Positions 44,368 through 52,669 of a stretch of 64,000 bases of DNA are shown here, piece by piece. Below the pieces are notes generated by a model that saw nothing but the letters and a program-made list of their open reading frames with translations, was not told the origin of the DNA and ran no database searches. The stretch covers positions 1 through 64,000 of the forward strand of contig JAJCZE010000011.1 of NCBI GenBank assembly GCA_029262555.1. Direction: 5' to 3'. Made by a program: the position numbers and the translations under genes. The stretch comes from Candidatus Babelota bacterium (lineage in GTDB: Bacteria > Babelota > Babeliae > Babelales > Vermiphilaceae). Within the stretch, counting starts at the first letter, position 1; every line of letters begins with the position of its first letter.

Positions 44368-45165
44368 TTATGATATGGCTGCAGGCTTGTAAAAGCGAGC
44401 AATGTTTCGTAGTGGATGTTTGTCCCGTTGTGTGCTGTATTTAAATGGCGGAACGGTGACGGCGATTCCACGTTTACGCAATGCAGTGCGAAGTTGATTT
44501 GGATTTTTGAATACGATTCCATCAAATCCCATGGAGCGTGCAACTCGAACGTTTTCCCATCTATCATCGATGAAGATGACATCTGTTTGCGAAAGATCGA
44601 TATTATTTTTAGCAAGATATCGCTCAAAAAATTGTGCATCCGGCTTTTTGATCACAACTCCATTTTCAAATTCAGATACCATAGATTTATCAAGATCCAT
44701 GTATTTGAAAATAGCAGCAGTTTGTGGATGTTTTTGTTTGTCTACTAATCGATAAAATGATGATTTTCCAATGTTTGATCCAATGTGCTGCTCAATGCCA
44801 AGTTCATGGAGCTCTTGAACCAATTTTCTCATCCCGGCTATAGGGCGTTGCGCATTTGCAACAGCTACAATAAGTTCAGCTAAATGCGGATTGCCATGTG
44901 CAATGGCCATATGGATATACTCTTCTGAAGATACTTCTCGAGTAAGGTGTTGGCTTAATAGCGCTCCTGTTGTTTTGAGCATTGGCCAAGAAATGCGCGA
45001 AAAAAGATCACGTTTATGGGGAAATTTTAAAAACGTTATGAATTGATCATAAGGTTGCAAAAGCACGTCATGAATATCCCATACAATAATGGGCTGTTCT
45101 GCGCGTGCAACTGAAATGGTCAATAATAGTGAAAAAAATAATCGTTTAATCATATATGTCCGCAT
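44368..45165 (-). CDS. Secreted HAD-like hydrolase, atypical motif I
   Basis: 265 aa from the ATG at 45165; signal peptide (KRLFFSLLLTISVARA). HAD motifs: IVWDIHDVLL (I), IGSNIGKSS (II, Asn for the usual Ser/Thr), VIKKPDAQFFERYL (III Lys) and DVIFIDDRWENVRVARSMGF (IV). In motif I the second Asp of DxD is His, as in its neighbour at 45227. That change removes the usual acid/base, so activity may be altered or lost. The ribosome binding site is inside a hairpin (45173-45207). A copy of its 3' end lies at 43653. Confidence 0.82.
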   Translation of the reverse strand: MRTYMIKRLFFSLLLTISVARAEQPIIVWDIHDVLLQPYDQFITFLKFPHKRDLFSRISWPMLKTTGALLSQHLTREVSSEEYIHMAIAHGNPHLAELIVAVANAQRPIAGMRKLVQELHELGIEQHIGSNIGKSSFYRLVDKQKHPQTAAIFKYMDLDKSMVSEFENGVVIKKPDAQFFERYLAKNNIDLSQTDVIFIDDRWENVRVARSMGFDGIVFKNPNQLRTALRKRGIAVTVPPFKYSTQRDKHPLRNIARFYKPAAIS

Positions 45166-45172
45166 AAAAATA

Positions 45173-45207
45173 TCCCCCTGTGTTAAACTGAGTCTAACAC
45201 AGGGGGA
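45173..45207 (-). promoter_or_regulatory. Perfect hairpin covering the ribosome binding site of the 44368 HAD gene
   Basis: A 13-bp perfect stem (45173-45185 with 45195-45207, 9-nt loop) lies between the two HAD genes. The 3' arm on the minus strand is the AGGGGGA ribosome binding site, 7 nt from the ATG. The stem is followed by TATTTTT, so it might also act as an intra-operon terminator. Confidence 0.7.
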
Positions 45208-45226
45208 CAATCATCTGAAGCCCTTC

Positions 45227-45721
45227 TTATAAAAGGCCCTTATTTTTCAAAACGTTTCGTGCTTGATTTGGATTTAAAAACAGTTGTCCATCAATACCAA
45301 ATGCACGAGCGCCCTTAATGTTTTCTGGTTTGTCATCAAAAAAGAGGATATCTTGAGGATCCAATTCCGGATGACGCTTCATAAACTTATTGTAATACCT
45401 ACCATGCGGTTTTCTTGTCAGAAGAAAATGAGCATCTGCGAGTGATCCCGCTCTATCAAAATAACTAAAATGTTCAGGATAGCGTTCGCTTAGTTTCTCA
45501 TATGATCTGCTAGAAATGTTAGATAAAACCACCTGTCGCACACCCATGCTGTGAAGCTCTTCAACTAATTTAAATGTTTCTTCATTTGGCGTACATTTAT
45601 ACCCTTGGCCATCAGGCTTTGAGCATAATACTTGGTGAATATCCCACGCAACTACTAAAGGAGCTGCAAAAGCACCTGTAGCTGATATAAGCATCCCTAA
45701 AAGGGCTAATTTCTTAAACAT
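45227..45721 (-). CDS. Secreted HAD-like hydrolase, smaller paralogue
   Basis: 164 aa from the ATG at 45721 with GGAGG upstream; signal peptide (KKLALLGMLISATGAFA). Motif I is VVAWDIHQVLC, motif II VVLSNIS, motif IV DILFFDDKPENIKGARAFGI followed by LFLNPNQA, as in the larger neighbour (FKNPNQL). The His replacing the second motif I Asp is shared by both. Shorter than the neighbour because the cap region is small. First gene of the pair. Confidence 0.82.
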   Translation of the reverse strand: MFKKLALLGMLISATGAFAAPLVVAWDIHQVLCSKPDGQGYKCTPNEETFKLVEELHSMGVRQVVLSNISSRSYEKLSERYPEHFSYFDRAGSLADAHFLLTRKPHGRYYNKFMKRHPELDPQDILFFDDKPENIKGARAFGIDGQLFLNPNQARNVLKNKGLL

Positions 45722-45852
45722 AAGAACCTCCATTTTTATGCTTCATTCTATGCTATTAGAATTATATCATAATGGGGTGAGTGAGCCAAAAGGCCTACGG
45801 ATAATGCCTCTGGGAGGCTATACCGTTGATTTTAAGGAGGGAAGGATAAAAA

Positions 45853-46210
45853 CGGGCGAAACTGTAAGCCGGATTCTGTTCCTTGCTGAGCGCAAGGTAG
45901 CAATCATCTATCTAAGCGGCATACCCGCATGTTTAACCGGAACAAACTGACCGACACATGCCTATTTTGCCTTGCTCCCGGTAGGGTTTGCCCATCAAAT
46001 AGTATTGCTACTATCGATCGTGCGCTCTTACCGCACGTTTTCACCCTTACCCCACCGTCCAATGAAGGACATGGGGCGGTTATTTTCTGTGGCACTTTCC
46101 ATAGGGTTGCCCCTTCCTCCGTTGCAAGAATTGCTCCGAAGGTACCGCGTTTGTTGGGAGTCCGGACTTTCCTCTCACCCGTGGGTGAGCGATTGCCCTG
46201 TTTTGCCCAT
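45853..46210 (-). ncRNA. rnpB: RNase P RNA (type A)
   Basis: On the minus strand: GAGGAAAGTCCGGACTCC near the 5' end, ACAGAAAATAACCGCC and GGTAAGGGTGAAA with GTGCGGTAAGAG in the middle, GGGAGCAAGGCAAAATAGG, and GAATCCGGCTTACAG at the 3' end, in the order of bacterial RNase P RNA. P1 would pair GGGCAAAAC (46200-46208) with GTTTCGCCC (45854-45862). About 358 nt; ends are approximate. The catalytic RNA of tRNA 5' processing. Confidence 0.95.
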
Positions 46211-46660
46211 TTTCAATTTCAAAGAGAAAATTGTAGTCAGTAATAGAGTACTAAAAATGATCCATATTGTATAGGAGGGGGGGGTGGTTTTGCCCAGTAC
46301 TAGGGGTCTGAGGAGGAATAAATCGATTGCCATGTCCAGGCTGGCAGCTAGGGCTGGATAGAGGGGATTGAGAAAAACGTGATTTTGAATCGCTAAAATA
46401 ATGAGAAAAAAAGGAGCAATTGCGACAAAAGGCCACCAGAAAGAAAGGCCCATTGTTTGGCATGCGCTGGCAAGCAGAAGGGTGCTATAAAGTATAAAGC
46501 TGTGTGATGCATTATTCATAAAAATAAATGAAAATAAAAAAGAGGTTGATATGAGGGGAGTTGCTATTCCAAACAGAAAAAACATCCAGATATCAATGCA
46601 AAAAAATACAAAAAGAAGTATGGAGGGGGCGAGGTTGTTTGGTAAAAATAATATTCGCAT
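46175..46660 (-). CDS. Small polytopic membrane protein (MreD-like size), overlapping rnpB
   Basis: 161 aa, four to five hydrophobic segments; size and pattern recall MreD but no signature confirms it. Its last 12 codons run into the 5' end of rnpB on the same strand. A run of eight C (coding strand, 46277-46284) encodes part of TTPPSYT, so slippage there would shift the frame about 36 residues before the end. The ribosome binding site is weak. Real gene likely, as hydrophobicity continues after the tract. Confidence 0.6.
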   Translation of the reverse strand: MRILFLPNNLAPSILLFVFFCIDIWMFFLFGIATPLISTSFLFSFIFMNNASHSFILYSTLLLASACQTMGLSFWWPFVAIAPFFLIILAIQNHVFLNPLYPALAASLDMAIDLFLLRPLVLGKTTPPSYTIWIIFSTLLLTTIFSLKLKMGKTGQSLTHG

Positions 46661-46700
46661 TTCTTTATCAATAGATAATAATTAAAAAAAATTTTCTCTG

Positions 46701-46729
46701 TTGATTGTATATTGAATTTGCGGTATCTT
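46701..46729 (+). promoter_or_regulatory. Candidate promoter of the 46791 gene
   Basis: TTGATT (46701-46706) and TATCTT (46724-46729), 17 bp apart, about 60 bp before the ATG. Confidence 0.5.
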
Positions 46730-46790
46730 CAACCAATCAAAAATTGATGGTGTATTAACGATATATATTTTTTTATAGGGAGTTCATTTT

Positions 46791-47081
46791 ATGAACAAAA
46801 AATTAGTATTTGCAGCATTGTGTGTAGCTGCTTTCGGCTCTTCAGTGAAGGCAGATGGTAAGTGTGATAAAGTAAAAAACTTTTTTGTCTCTGTGTGTGA
46901 TGCGCCAGGAAATGTAGTTTTTAAAGATGGTAGTTGGTTAGAGCAAAGAACACACAAAAATGTACCATTTGTTTCTCGTGTTGCGCTTACTTTATATGCA
47001 ATTGGTGGGACTGCAGCTTTATCACCAAAAGCACTTAAAAAGCGATTAGCAAAATTAGCGTTTTGCTGCAAAAAAAAATAA
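46791..47081 (+). CDS. Small secreted protein, unknown
   Basis: 96 aa. Signal peptide (MNKKLVFAALCVAAFGSSVKA), then a domain with two Cys (KCDKVKNFFVSVCDA), a possible disulfide pair, a short hydrophobic helix (ALTLYAIGGTAAL) and a basic end KKRLAKLAFCCKKK with two more Cys. Not recognised. Own candidate promoter and terminator, so a single-gene unit. Confidence 0.7.
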   Translation: MNKKLVFAALCVAAFGSSVKADGKCDKVKNFFVSVCDAPGNVVFKDGSWLEQRTHKNVPFVSRVALTLYAIGGTAALSPKALKKRLAKLAFCCKKK

Positions 47082-47108
47082 TTACATTCCTCGTTGAATG
47101 TATTGTGT

Positions 47109-47136
47109 AAGGGAGTTCAAACGGCTCCCTTTTTTA
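47109..47136 (+). terminator. Rho-independent terminator of the 46791 gene
   Basis: AAGGGAG and CTCCCTT form a 7-bp stem with a 9-nt loop, followed by T5. About 30 nt past the stop. Confidence 0.85.
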
Positions 47137-47164
47137 ACGTCTTTTTGTTTTTTTTTTGATCATC

Positions 47165-47246
47165 TCCCGTTCGCCCTGCCAACAAGTCCGGCGTAGCTTT
47201 ATGCGAAGCCTGGAAGCATGTCGAAGGGTATCGAACGGAGAGAGGA
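47165..47246. repeat. Degenerate REP-like repeat
   Basis: CCGTTCGCCCTG, diverged GC-rich middle with AGTCCGGCG, then ATGTCGAAGGGTATCGAACGG: the ends match the family at 24168-24330, the middle does not. Confidence 0.55.
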
Positions 47247-47315
47247 GTTTTGTTTTTTTGATTATTTATCGATACGCTAACGGCGTCTTTATTGATCATT
47301 AAAAAAAGGGATTCT

Positions 47316-48155
47316 ATGAAAAAAAATCTATTCATATCACTGGTTTGCCTTCAGATCGGATCACTTTGTGCCATTGCGCCAACGCATGAAGAACAAGAGT
47401 TTTTAAAACTTGCTCGCCAGCGAAAATTTTCAGGTGCGCGAGAATTGGTTGCTGATATGAAGCATGCATGGGGCGTTGTTTCATATTTTCATAAAGGGGT
47501 GAGGCTGAATAACAAAGCTGAAGCAGCCCTTACGGATCGTTGGCAGCAAGCATATCGCTATAATGATTCTTCTTATTACTTAAAAATAACTGATCGAGAC
47601 CTTATTCATATTTTTGAAGACATGCTCGTTGAGTTACAACCCCGCATTTCATATTACGATAAAAACCGCGCTTCATCTGCGATGCGCCATGATGCACAAG
47701 CATTTGCACGAGAGTCGCAGCGGGAGTTTCGCCCAACGCTTGAACGCGCACAACGATTCATCATGCATCATTTAGCTCCACATTTATCGGCAGACTTACG
47801 CCAAGAGATGTCTAATGCTACTACGCGCGTTTTTAAAGATGGCATTCGCTTTACGCTGTACGTTGCACTGCAAAAATACAATAACGGTTTTACGCGCCAT
47901 GACGTGAACTACATTAATGCAAAAGTGGGAATGTTTATTCGTGAAGTTGAAAAAGAATATCCATACGTATCAGTAGCGCTCTATGAGTCATGGGTATGTT
48001 CGTTGTTGCAGGACCTATTATTTGGTGAATGCGTAGTCTGCATGGATCACAAAGCTGATCGCTATATGCCTTGCTGCAAAACTAAGGCGATTTGCCGAAA
48101 ATGCTATTCACGTATTTCTTCTTGCCCACTCTGCCGCGCAGCAAAACGAAGCTGA
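47316..48155 (+). CDS. Secreted protein with C-terminal RING-type zinc finger
   Basis: 279 aa from the ATG at 47316. Signal peptide (MKKNLFISLVCLQIGSLCA), a mostly helical body (about 25-235), then eight Cys at the end: CVVC, PCCKTKAICRKC, CPLC. This follows the C-x2-C ... C ... C-x2-C ... C-P-x-C layout of RING domains, where CPLC is the typical end. The usual zinc-binding His is not evident; a Cys takes the pair. RING domains recruit ubiquitin-conjugating enzymes, absent from bacteria, so action inside a eukaryotic host is likely. Terminator at 48181. Confidence 0.83.
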   Translation: MKKNLFISLVCLQIGSLCAIAPTHEEQEFLKLARQRKFSGARELVADMKHAWGVVSYFHKGVRLNNKAEAALTDRWQQAYRYNDSSYYLKITDRDLIHIFEDMLVELQPRISYYDKNRASSAMRHDAQAFARESQREFRPTLERAQRFIMHHLAPHLSADLRQEMSNATTRVFKDGIRFTLYVALQKYNNGFTRHDVNYINAKVGMFIREVEKEYPYVSVALYESWVCSLLQDLLFGECVVCMDHKADRYMPCCKTKAICRKCYSRISSCPLCRAAKRS

Positions 48156-48180
48156 AAGTGAGTGATAGTATTTTGATATA

Positions 48181-48208
48181 AAAAGCCCCGCATAATTGCG
48201 GGGCTTTT
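48181..48208. terminator. Bidirectional terminator between convergent genes
   Basis: AAAAGCCCCGCA with TGCGGGGCTTTT: a 12-bp perfect stem, about 4-nt loop, A-run and T-run on either side. Serves the RING gene (plus) and the 48211 gene (minus). Confidence 0.92.
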
Positions 48209-48210
48209 TA

Positions 48211-48537
48211 TTATTCTTTTTGTGCGATTTCGTCAAGATCATTAAAGCCATTTTTTGCAATAATTGCTCCAATAATAGAAAGCATGAAAGAAGCTCTAGT
48301 TTGCAATTTTCTGCTGTAAAAAATTACATCTTGATTCCAATCGGCAAATTGAAAAGGCTGAATAAAAAGATTGAGTAATATGTTCAGATGATGAACAGCA
48401 ATATAACCTCCGCCAATTGCCTTAATCAAAGCGATCTCTTTTGACTTTTTGTGTTTTGGCGGTCTAGGTATTTGTGCTGCAGCTGAGCATGATAATGATA
48501 TTCCAAGCAGAAGTGCTACGAGTAGGTTTTTTTGCAT
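48211..48537 (-). CDS. Small secreted protein, unknown
   Basis: 108 aa. Signal peptide (MQKNLLVALLLGISLSCSAA), then a Pro/Lys segment (IPRPPKHKKSKE), and two hydrophobic patches (HHLNILLNLFIQPF and ASFMLSIIGAIIA) that could be membrane-associated. The Cys within LSLSCSAA is close to but not a good lipobox. AAGGAAAG precedes the ATG. Not recognised. Confidence 0.65.
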   Translation of the reverse strand: MQKNLLVALLLGISLSCSAAAQIPRPPKHKKSKEIALIKAIGGGYIAVHHLNILLNLFIQPFQFADWNQDVIFYSRKLQTRASFMLSIIGAIIAKNGFNDLDEIAQKE

Positions 48538-48685
48538 GTCTTTCCTTGTGAAGAATTGTGAGTGCTGTTGTGTGTAATTATGCCCTAATTTATTATTCTT
48601 TTGAAGACGGTAGTGTATTCTTATAGAAGTGGTTTCTGGTTATTACTTTTTCGAATATTATAAAAAATCATAAACGGATGATTTA

Positions 48686-50101
48686 ATGGAAAAGAATGCT
48701 TCTTTGTTTATTGTATTGTTGATGTGGTCTAGTGCTATTCCGGCTATGGGAATGAGTATGCGAATGGCGCCAGCGAAATCTGTTTGCATGGATATGGACT
48801 TTGCACCAAGAAAAACCCATCGTCCTCGTTTTGATTCGCGGTCGCACAATGACACAAAACATCAAACATCGAAAGAGATGCGTGCGATTGTAAATAGTAT
48901 AAGGGAGGCGGAACAAACGTTATGTGACGTGTATGAGGGGAAAAAGCAAAGATTTTGCCTTAAAGAAGTTTTAGAGTTGGGTGTTTTGTATAGCTCTAAT
49001 AGCTTGATAATCGATGCTTTAGAGCTGGGCGCAGATCCAAATTATATGGATAAAGATACTGGCGAGTGCCTTCTCGATCGAACAGAAAGGGCTTCATCTA
49101 TCCAATTGTTATTAAAATATGGAGCAGATCCAAAGCTGTGTAAAAAAGCGCCTATTCCTCGATTGATAGCTTTTTATTTTTTTCGTCCAGATTTGAGTAA
49201 GGATCCAAGCGAGGATGATTACATTTATAATTGTAGGCGTGACAAGGATTATTATCGACGAACTGACAAAGTGTTCGAATGTGTACAGGATTTGATTCGA
49301 AGAGGAGCTGATATAAATAGTAGGTTTGAGGGAGCCCATCCGCTTTCAGAGCTTATTAATATGGGCAGACATTCAAAAATACGTTTTAAAATGGCAGCAT
49401 ATTTATTGAGGAAATTAATATGGCGTGGTGCATATATAGACGGAGGGCTTGGTAGTTTCCCTCCGGGCACTAATCGTGAACTATTATATAATTTTACCAT
49501 CTATGAGCGCAGAAAATATAATGCAACGATTGGATTTTTATCCTGCGCAAATCATGAAGAGTCGCCTGTACATATGTTACCACAAGAATTGAAACAAACG
49601 ATAGGTCGCTTGGTTCGCGATGAATTCGAATTTAATTATCTTGACGAGGATCCTGTGGCAATAAATCGGGTTGAAGGCGTTTCAGGGGAAGTCGATGCTG
49701 AGAGGGTGCATGATCCTATGATTGAATCGGAAACTGTGGAGCCTTCTGATGCTCACAGTGCTGCTGCACCAGTATTAGATACTGCACCAGAGTTGGATAC
49801 AGATGATGGTGAAGAAAGTGAAAGCGATCTTCCAATGCATCTACGCTCTTGGGCTCGTCAATCAGCAGAGATCGCTATTGCCGCAGCAAAGGGGCGCAAA
49901 AGAGGTACTGAAGAAAAAAATTGGGTTTTTTGTTCACAGCGTAATGCTCCTAAAGCAATAGGTATAGCATGCTGTGTTGCTGTGGTTGCCACAATTGGTC
50001 ATAGCTATTGGAAGCGTTGGTGTAAGCTTAAAAAAAAGCGTCAAAAAAAAGTAGATCAAGATTACAATGATCTAATTGAGATTAAAGCATCTTCTGTATA
50101 A
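48686..50101 (+). CDS. Exported ankyrin-repeat protein with C-terminal membrane anchor
   Basis: 471 aa. Signal peptide (MEKNASLFIVLLMWSSAIPA); ankyrin-like repeats from about residue 95 (LIIDALELGADPNYMDKDTG, IQLLLKYGADPKL, VQDLIRRGADINSRFEGAHP). At about 300 MLPQELKQTIGRLV looks like the start of an F-box, which often follows ankyrin repeats in pox and Legionella effectors; this is only a resemblance. An acidic linker, one C-terminal hydrophobic stretch (GIACCVAVVATIGHSYW) and a basic tail follow. The 3' end overlaps convergent murG by 40 bp. Confidence 0.8.
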   Translation: MEKNASLFIVLLMWSSAIPAMGMSMRMAPAKSVCMDMDFAPRKTHRPRFDSRSHNDTKHQTSKEMRAIVNSIREAEQTLCDVYEGKKQRFCLKEVLELGVLYSSNSLIIDALELGADPNYMDKDTGECLLDRTERASSIQLLLKYGADPKLCKKAPIPRLIAFYFFRPDLSKDPSEDDYIYNCRRDKDYYRRTDKVFECVQDLIRRGADINSRFEGAHPLSELINMGRHSKIRFKMAAYLLRKLIWRGAYIDGGLGSFPPGTNRELLYNFTIYERRKYNATIGFLSCANHEESPVHMLPQELKQTIGRLVRDEFEFNYLDEDPVAINRVEGVSGEVDAERVHDPMIESETVEPSDAHSAAAPVLDTAPELDTDDGEESESDLPMHLRSWARQSAEIAIAAAKGRKRGTEEKNWVFCSQRNAPKAIGIACCVAVVATIGHSYWKRWCKLKKKRQKKVDQDYNDLIEIKASSV

Positions 50102-51075
50102 TTTTTTACAATTTCAAATAATTCCGGATATTCCTGTGCCATCGCGCGCGCATTGTGCAGTTGGTGATCATTAGTAGGCGTGATGAGCGGGATGATAATT
50201 GTTTTCTTTTTAAAATGAAGCGCCTCAAAGAGTGCGCCTGCTCCTGCGCGGCAGATGATTAAATCGGCCGCATGATAATAGGGCGAGAGATCTGACTCAA
50301 AAGAAAAAACATGTGCAGGAATGGCGGCATGATCATATATGGTTTGCACGCGTTTCACGTGCGTGCCTGCTTGATGAATGATTTGTATGCGCGTATGTAG
50401 ATCAGGCGCGTCATGTATTATGTGTTCCATGAGTTGATTTATTTCTTGAGATCCCTGCGATCCACCTTGTATGAAAAGCGTTATACGATCATTGGTAAAA
50501 CCAGGAATGCGGGTGGTTTTTTTAGGATGTATAAAGCGAATAGGATATGAAGTTTGAATGCAGTGATTACGTGCAAATGCTGCCTGCGTAGAGGCAAAGC
50601 AATGACGTACCGTATCTGCAATATATGATAATCCAATAATTGTTTCTCCTGGGTGAGCATTCAATTCAAAAAGCTCAATCGGAATACCTAATATCCATCC
50701 AGCAATGCAAACGGGCAGCGCAACGATACTGCCAGTAGTAATAATGCGATGTGGCATGTGTGCAATCAATTCCATAAAACTTTGTACCGTTGCCCAGGCA
50801 AGTGAAAGAGTTAGTAATGGAAGAGTGTACCATCTGCGCGTTTGGGCGATTGAAAGAGGAATATGCGTAATTGCAGGACTGCTCTTTTTCATAAGATCAC
50901 AATCCAACTGCTTGCTGCTGGTGAAAAACAGTATCGATTCGGCAGCATATTTTTGCTGCGCCATGGTAAGGCAGGGAATAATATGGCCACCCGAATGGCC
51001 AGCTGCAAAACAGATGGTCTGTTTATGCAATGGTGCGCCAGCTTTCCAGAAGCGATGCAGTTGTTTTCTTTTCAT
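50062..51075 (-). CDS. murG: UDP-GlcNAc transferase MurG
   Basis: 337 aa from the ATG at 51075 (family about 355). AAGHSGGHIIPCLTMA is a variant of the AGGTGGHxxPAL loop, then LFIQGGSQGSQEIN and ADLIICRAGAGALFEALHF with IIPLITPTNDHQLHNA. It adds GlcNAc to lipid I at the inner membrane to make lipid II. The N-terminal loop reads GHSGGH instead of GGTGGH, and the usual RAGAxTxxEL is RAGAGALFEAL. The start lies 53 bp inside the upstream TPR gene. Confidence 0.9.
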   Translation of the reverse strand: MKRKQLHRFWKAGAPLHKQTICFAAGHSGGHIIPCLTMAQQKYAAESILFFTSSKQLDCDLMKKSSPAITHIPLSIAQTRRWYTLPLLTLSLAWATVQSFMELIAHMPHRIITTGSIVALPVCIAGWILGIPIELFELNAHPGETIIGLSYIADTVRHCFASTQAAFARNHCIQTSYPIRFIHPKKTTRIPGFTNDRITLFIQGGSQGSQEINQLMEHIIHDAPDLHTRIQIIHQAGTHVKRVQTIYDHAAIPAHVFSFESDLSPYYHAADLIICRAGAGALFEALHFKKKTIIIPLITPTNDHQLHNARAMAQEYPELFEIVKNYTEDALISIRSL

Positions 51076-52660
51076 AGGGTGTCCGTGCGTGTTTGTGTGC
51101 GTGCTCAATAGCGGTTTGCGCGTCCTTATTTTTGCCCAGTTTTGCATACGTTTTTGCTAAGTGGATTTGAACAGAACTATCGTTTGGTAACTGTTGTGCA
51201 AGAGGTTCTAACAGTGTACGCGCTTGTTCATATTTTTTTTGTTTATATAAAATTACACCTTTAGTATCGAGAATATGAGGGTTGCCGGTATCGAGTGCGT
51301 ATGCTTTTTCAAAGAGTGCATCTGCTTGCGCAAGGTCATTGCCTTCAGTTGCATAATAGTATGCTTTTAAATTAAGGGCGGGTGCAAATGATGCATTTAC
51401 TTTTTCCAATTCGCAAAGCGATGCCAGCATGTCTGTATACTCACCACGCTCATATTGCAGCGTACTCATTTGAAATAAAATACGTGTTTTTATTCGTGGC
51501 TCATTGCTCAATGCGGCCGCTTTTTTATGATATGCAAGCGCCTGTGTATCATTTCCTGTACGGGTATATAGGTCAGCCAAATAGAGGTTGGTTGCTAAGT
51601 TGTGTGGTTGCTGTACTACGATGGAACGGAATGCGGTAATGATTCGATCAATTGGAACTTCAGCACGCGAAAGCAGGTGAAGCACCTGTTGCCACATTGG
51701 ATTGCCCGGCTCTTGCGCACTCCAAGAAACAAGAAGTTTAATAACGTCATCATGCGATTTCATTGCAGTAAGAATTTGCACTTTTAAAAGGCGCATTTGG
51801 CCATCAGTTTCATTCTTTGCAAGGCAGGTATCAATATGCGCAAGTGCAGCACGATACTGTTTTTTTTCAAATAACGACATTGCTTGCTGCATGCAGGGGC
51901 GGTTTAATACAATCGTATTGCTCTTTTTTTGCGTCGCTTTTTGTTTGAGCACTAATGCAAGAAGGTGTTGTTCAATTTGTTTGTTTGGGCCGGTCACTTC
52001 TAGAAATGAACTAAACCCTTTGATTGCTTGCTCAAGATTGCCTGATTCTTCTTCGAGCATTGCCTTCAGGAGCCATCCTTGTGGAAAACGAGGGTGTGCT
52101 TCTACGCATTGCTGCAAGAATGTACGTGCTTGTGTATAATCCTTGAGCTGCATATGGATTTTGCCCTTCATGAAATAGAAAATAAAGTTATTTGGGCGGC
52201 GGGGCGCACTATTTAAATAATCATCTAAAAGTGCAAGAGCGTTTTTTAGTTCTTTTTTTTCAACCAGCGTTTCTGCAGCATTGAAAACGATTTCGGTGTG
52301 TTCTTTAAAGGTGCGAGCAAGTGTGACCACTCGATTATCTGCATCGTTTTTTCTACCAACTTTTTGTAACGCTTTTACAAATAAGAGTTGCACGTCAGGA
52401 TCTTTTGCGAAAGCAGTTTCCAGCTTTGGCATCAGTTCAACAATTTTTTTAAAGTCTCCTGAATCGGCAAGAAAGTGAAGGTAACCTTTATTGTTTAAAA
52501 TAGAGTGGTTTTCTTCAGCAAGAATATGATTATACCATTTGCGCGTTTCGGCTTGATTGCCGCCAAATTGATTATAGTTTGCCCAGAAGTAATTGTGATA
52601 TTGATTTGCTTGCGCGATATGTGGCAGGAGCGCTAGGAGCAACAAAATTTGTTTTTTCAT
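51023..52660 (-). CDS. Exported TPR-repeat protein
   Basis: 545 aa. Signal peptide (MKKQILLLLALLPHIAQA), then tetratricopeptide repeats through nearly the whole length: for example NNFIFYFMKGKIHMQLKDYT, HNLATNLYLADLYTRTGNDT and NPHILDTKGVILYKQKKYEQ. A helical scaffold for protein assembly in the periplasm. AAAGGGG precedes the ATG. In an operon: DUF721 gene, 9-bp gap, this gene, murG overlapping. Confidence 0.88.
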   Translation of the reverse strand: MKKQILLLLALLPHIAQANQYHNYFWANYNQFGGNQAETRKWYNHILAEENHSILNNKGYLHFLADSGDFKKIVELMPKLETAFAKDPDVQLLFVKALQKVGRKNDADNRVVTLARTFKEHTEIVFNAAETLVEKKELKNALALLDDYLNSAPRRPNNFIFYFMKGKIHMQLKDYTQARTFLQQCVEAHPRFPQGWLLKAMLEEESGNLEQAIKGFSSFLEVTGPNKQIEQHLLALVLKQKATQKKSNTIVLNRPCMQQAMSLFEKKQYRAALAHIDTCLAKNETDGQMRLLKVQILTAMKSHDDVIKLLVSWSAQEPGNPMWQQVLHLLSRAEVPIDRIITAFRSIVVQQPHNLATNLYLADLYTRTGNDTQALAYHKKAAALSNEPRIKTRILFQMSTLQYERGEYTDMLASLCELEKVNASFAPALNLKAYYYATEGNDLAQADALFEKAYALDTGNPHILDTKGVILYKQKKYEQARTLLEPLAQQLPNDSSVQIHLAKTYAKLGKNKDAQTAIEHAHKHARTPYEKKTTASLLESWRTIA

Positions 52661-52669
52661 AATCCCCTT

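Noticed and set aside
45929-46274. Plus-strand frames of about 100 codons
   Set aside because: They overlap the RNase P RNA in antisense and show no protein features.
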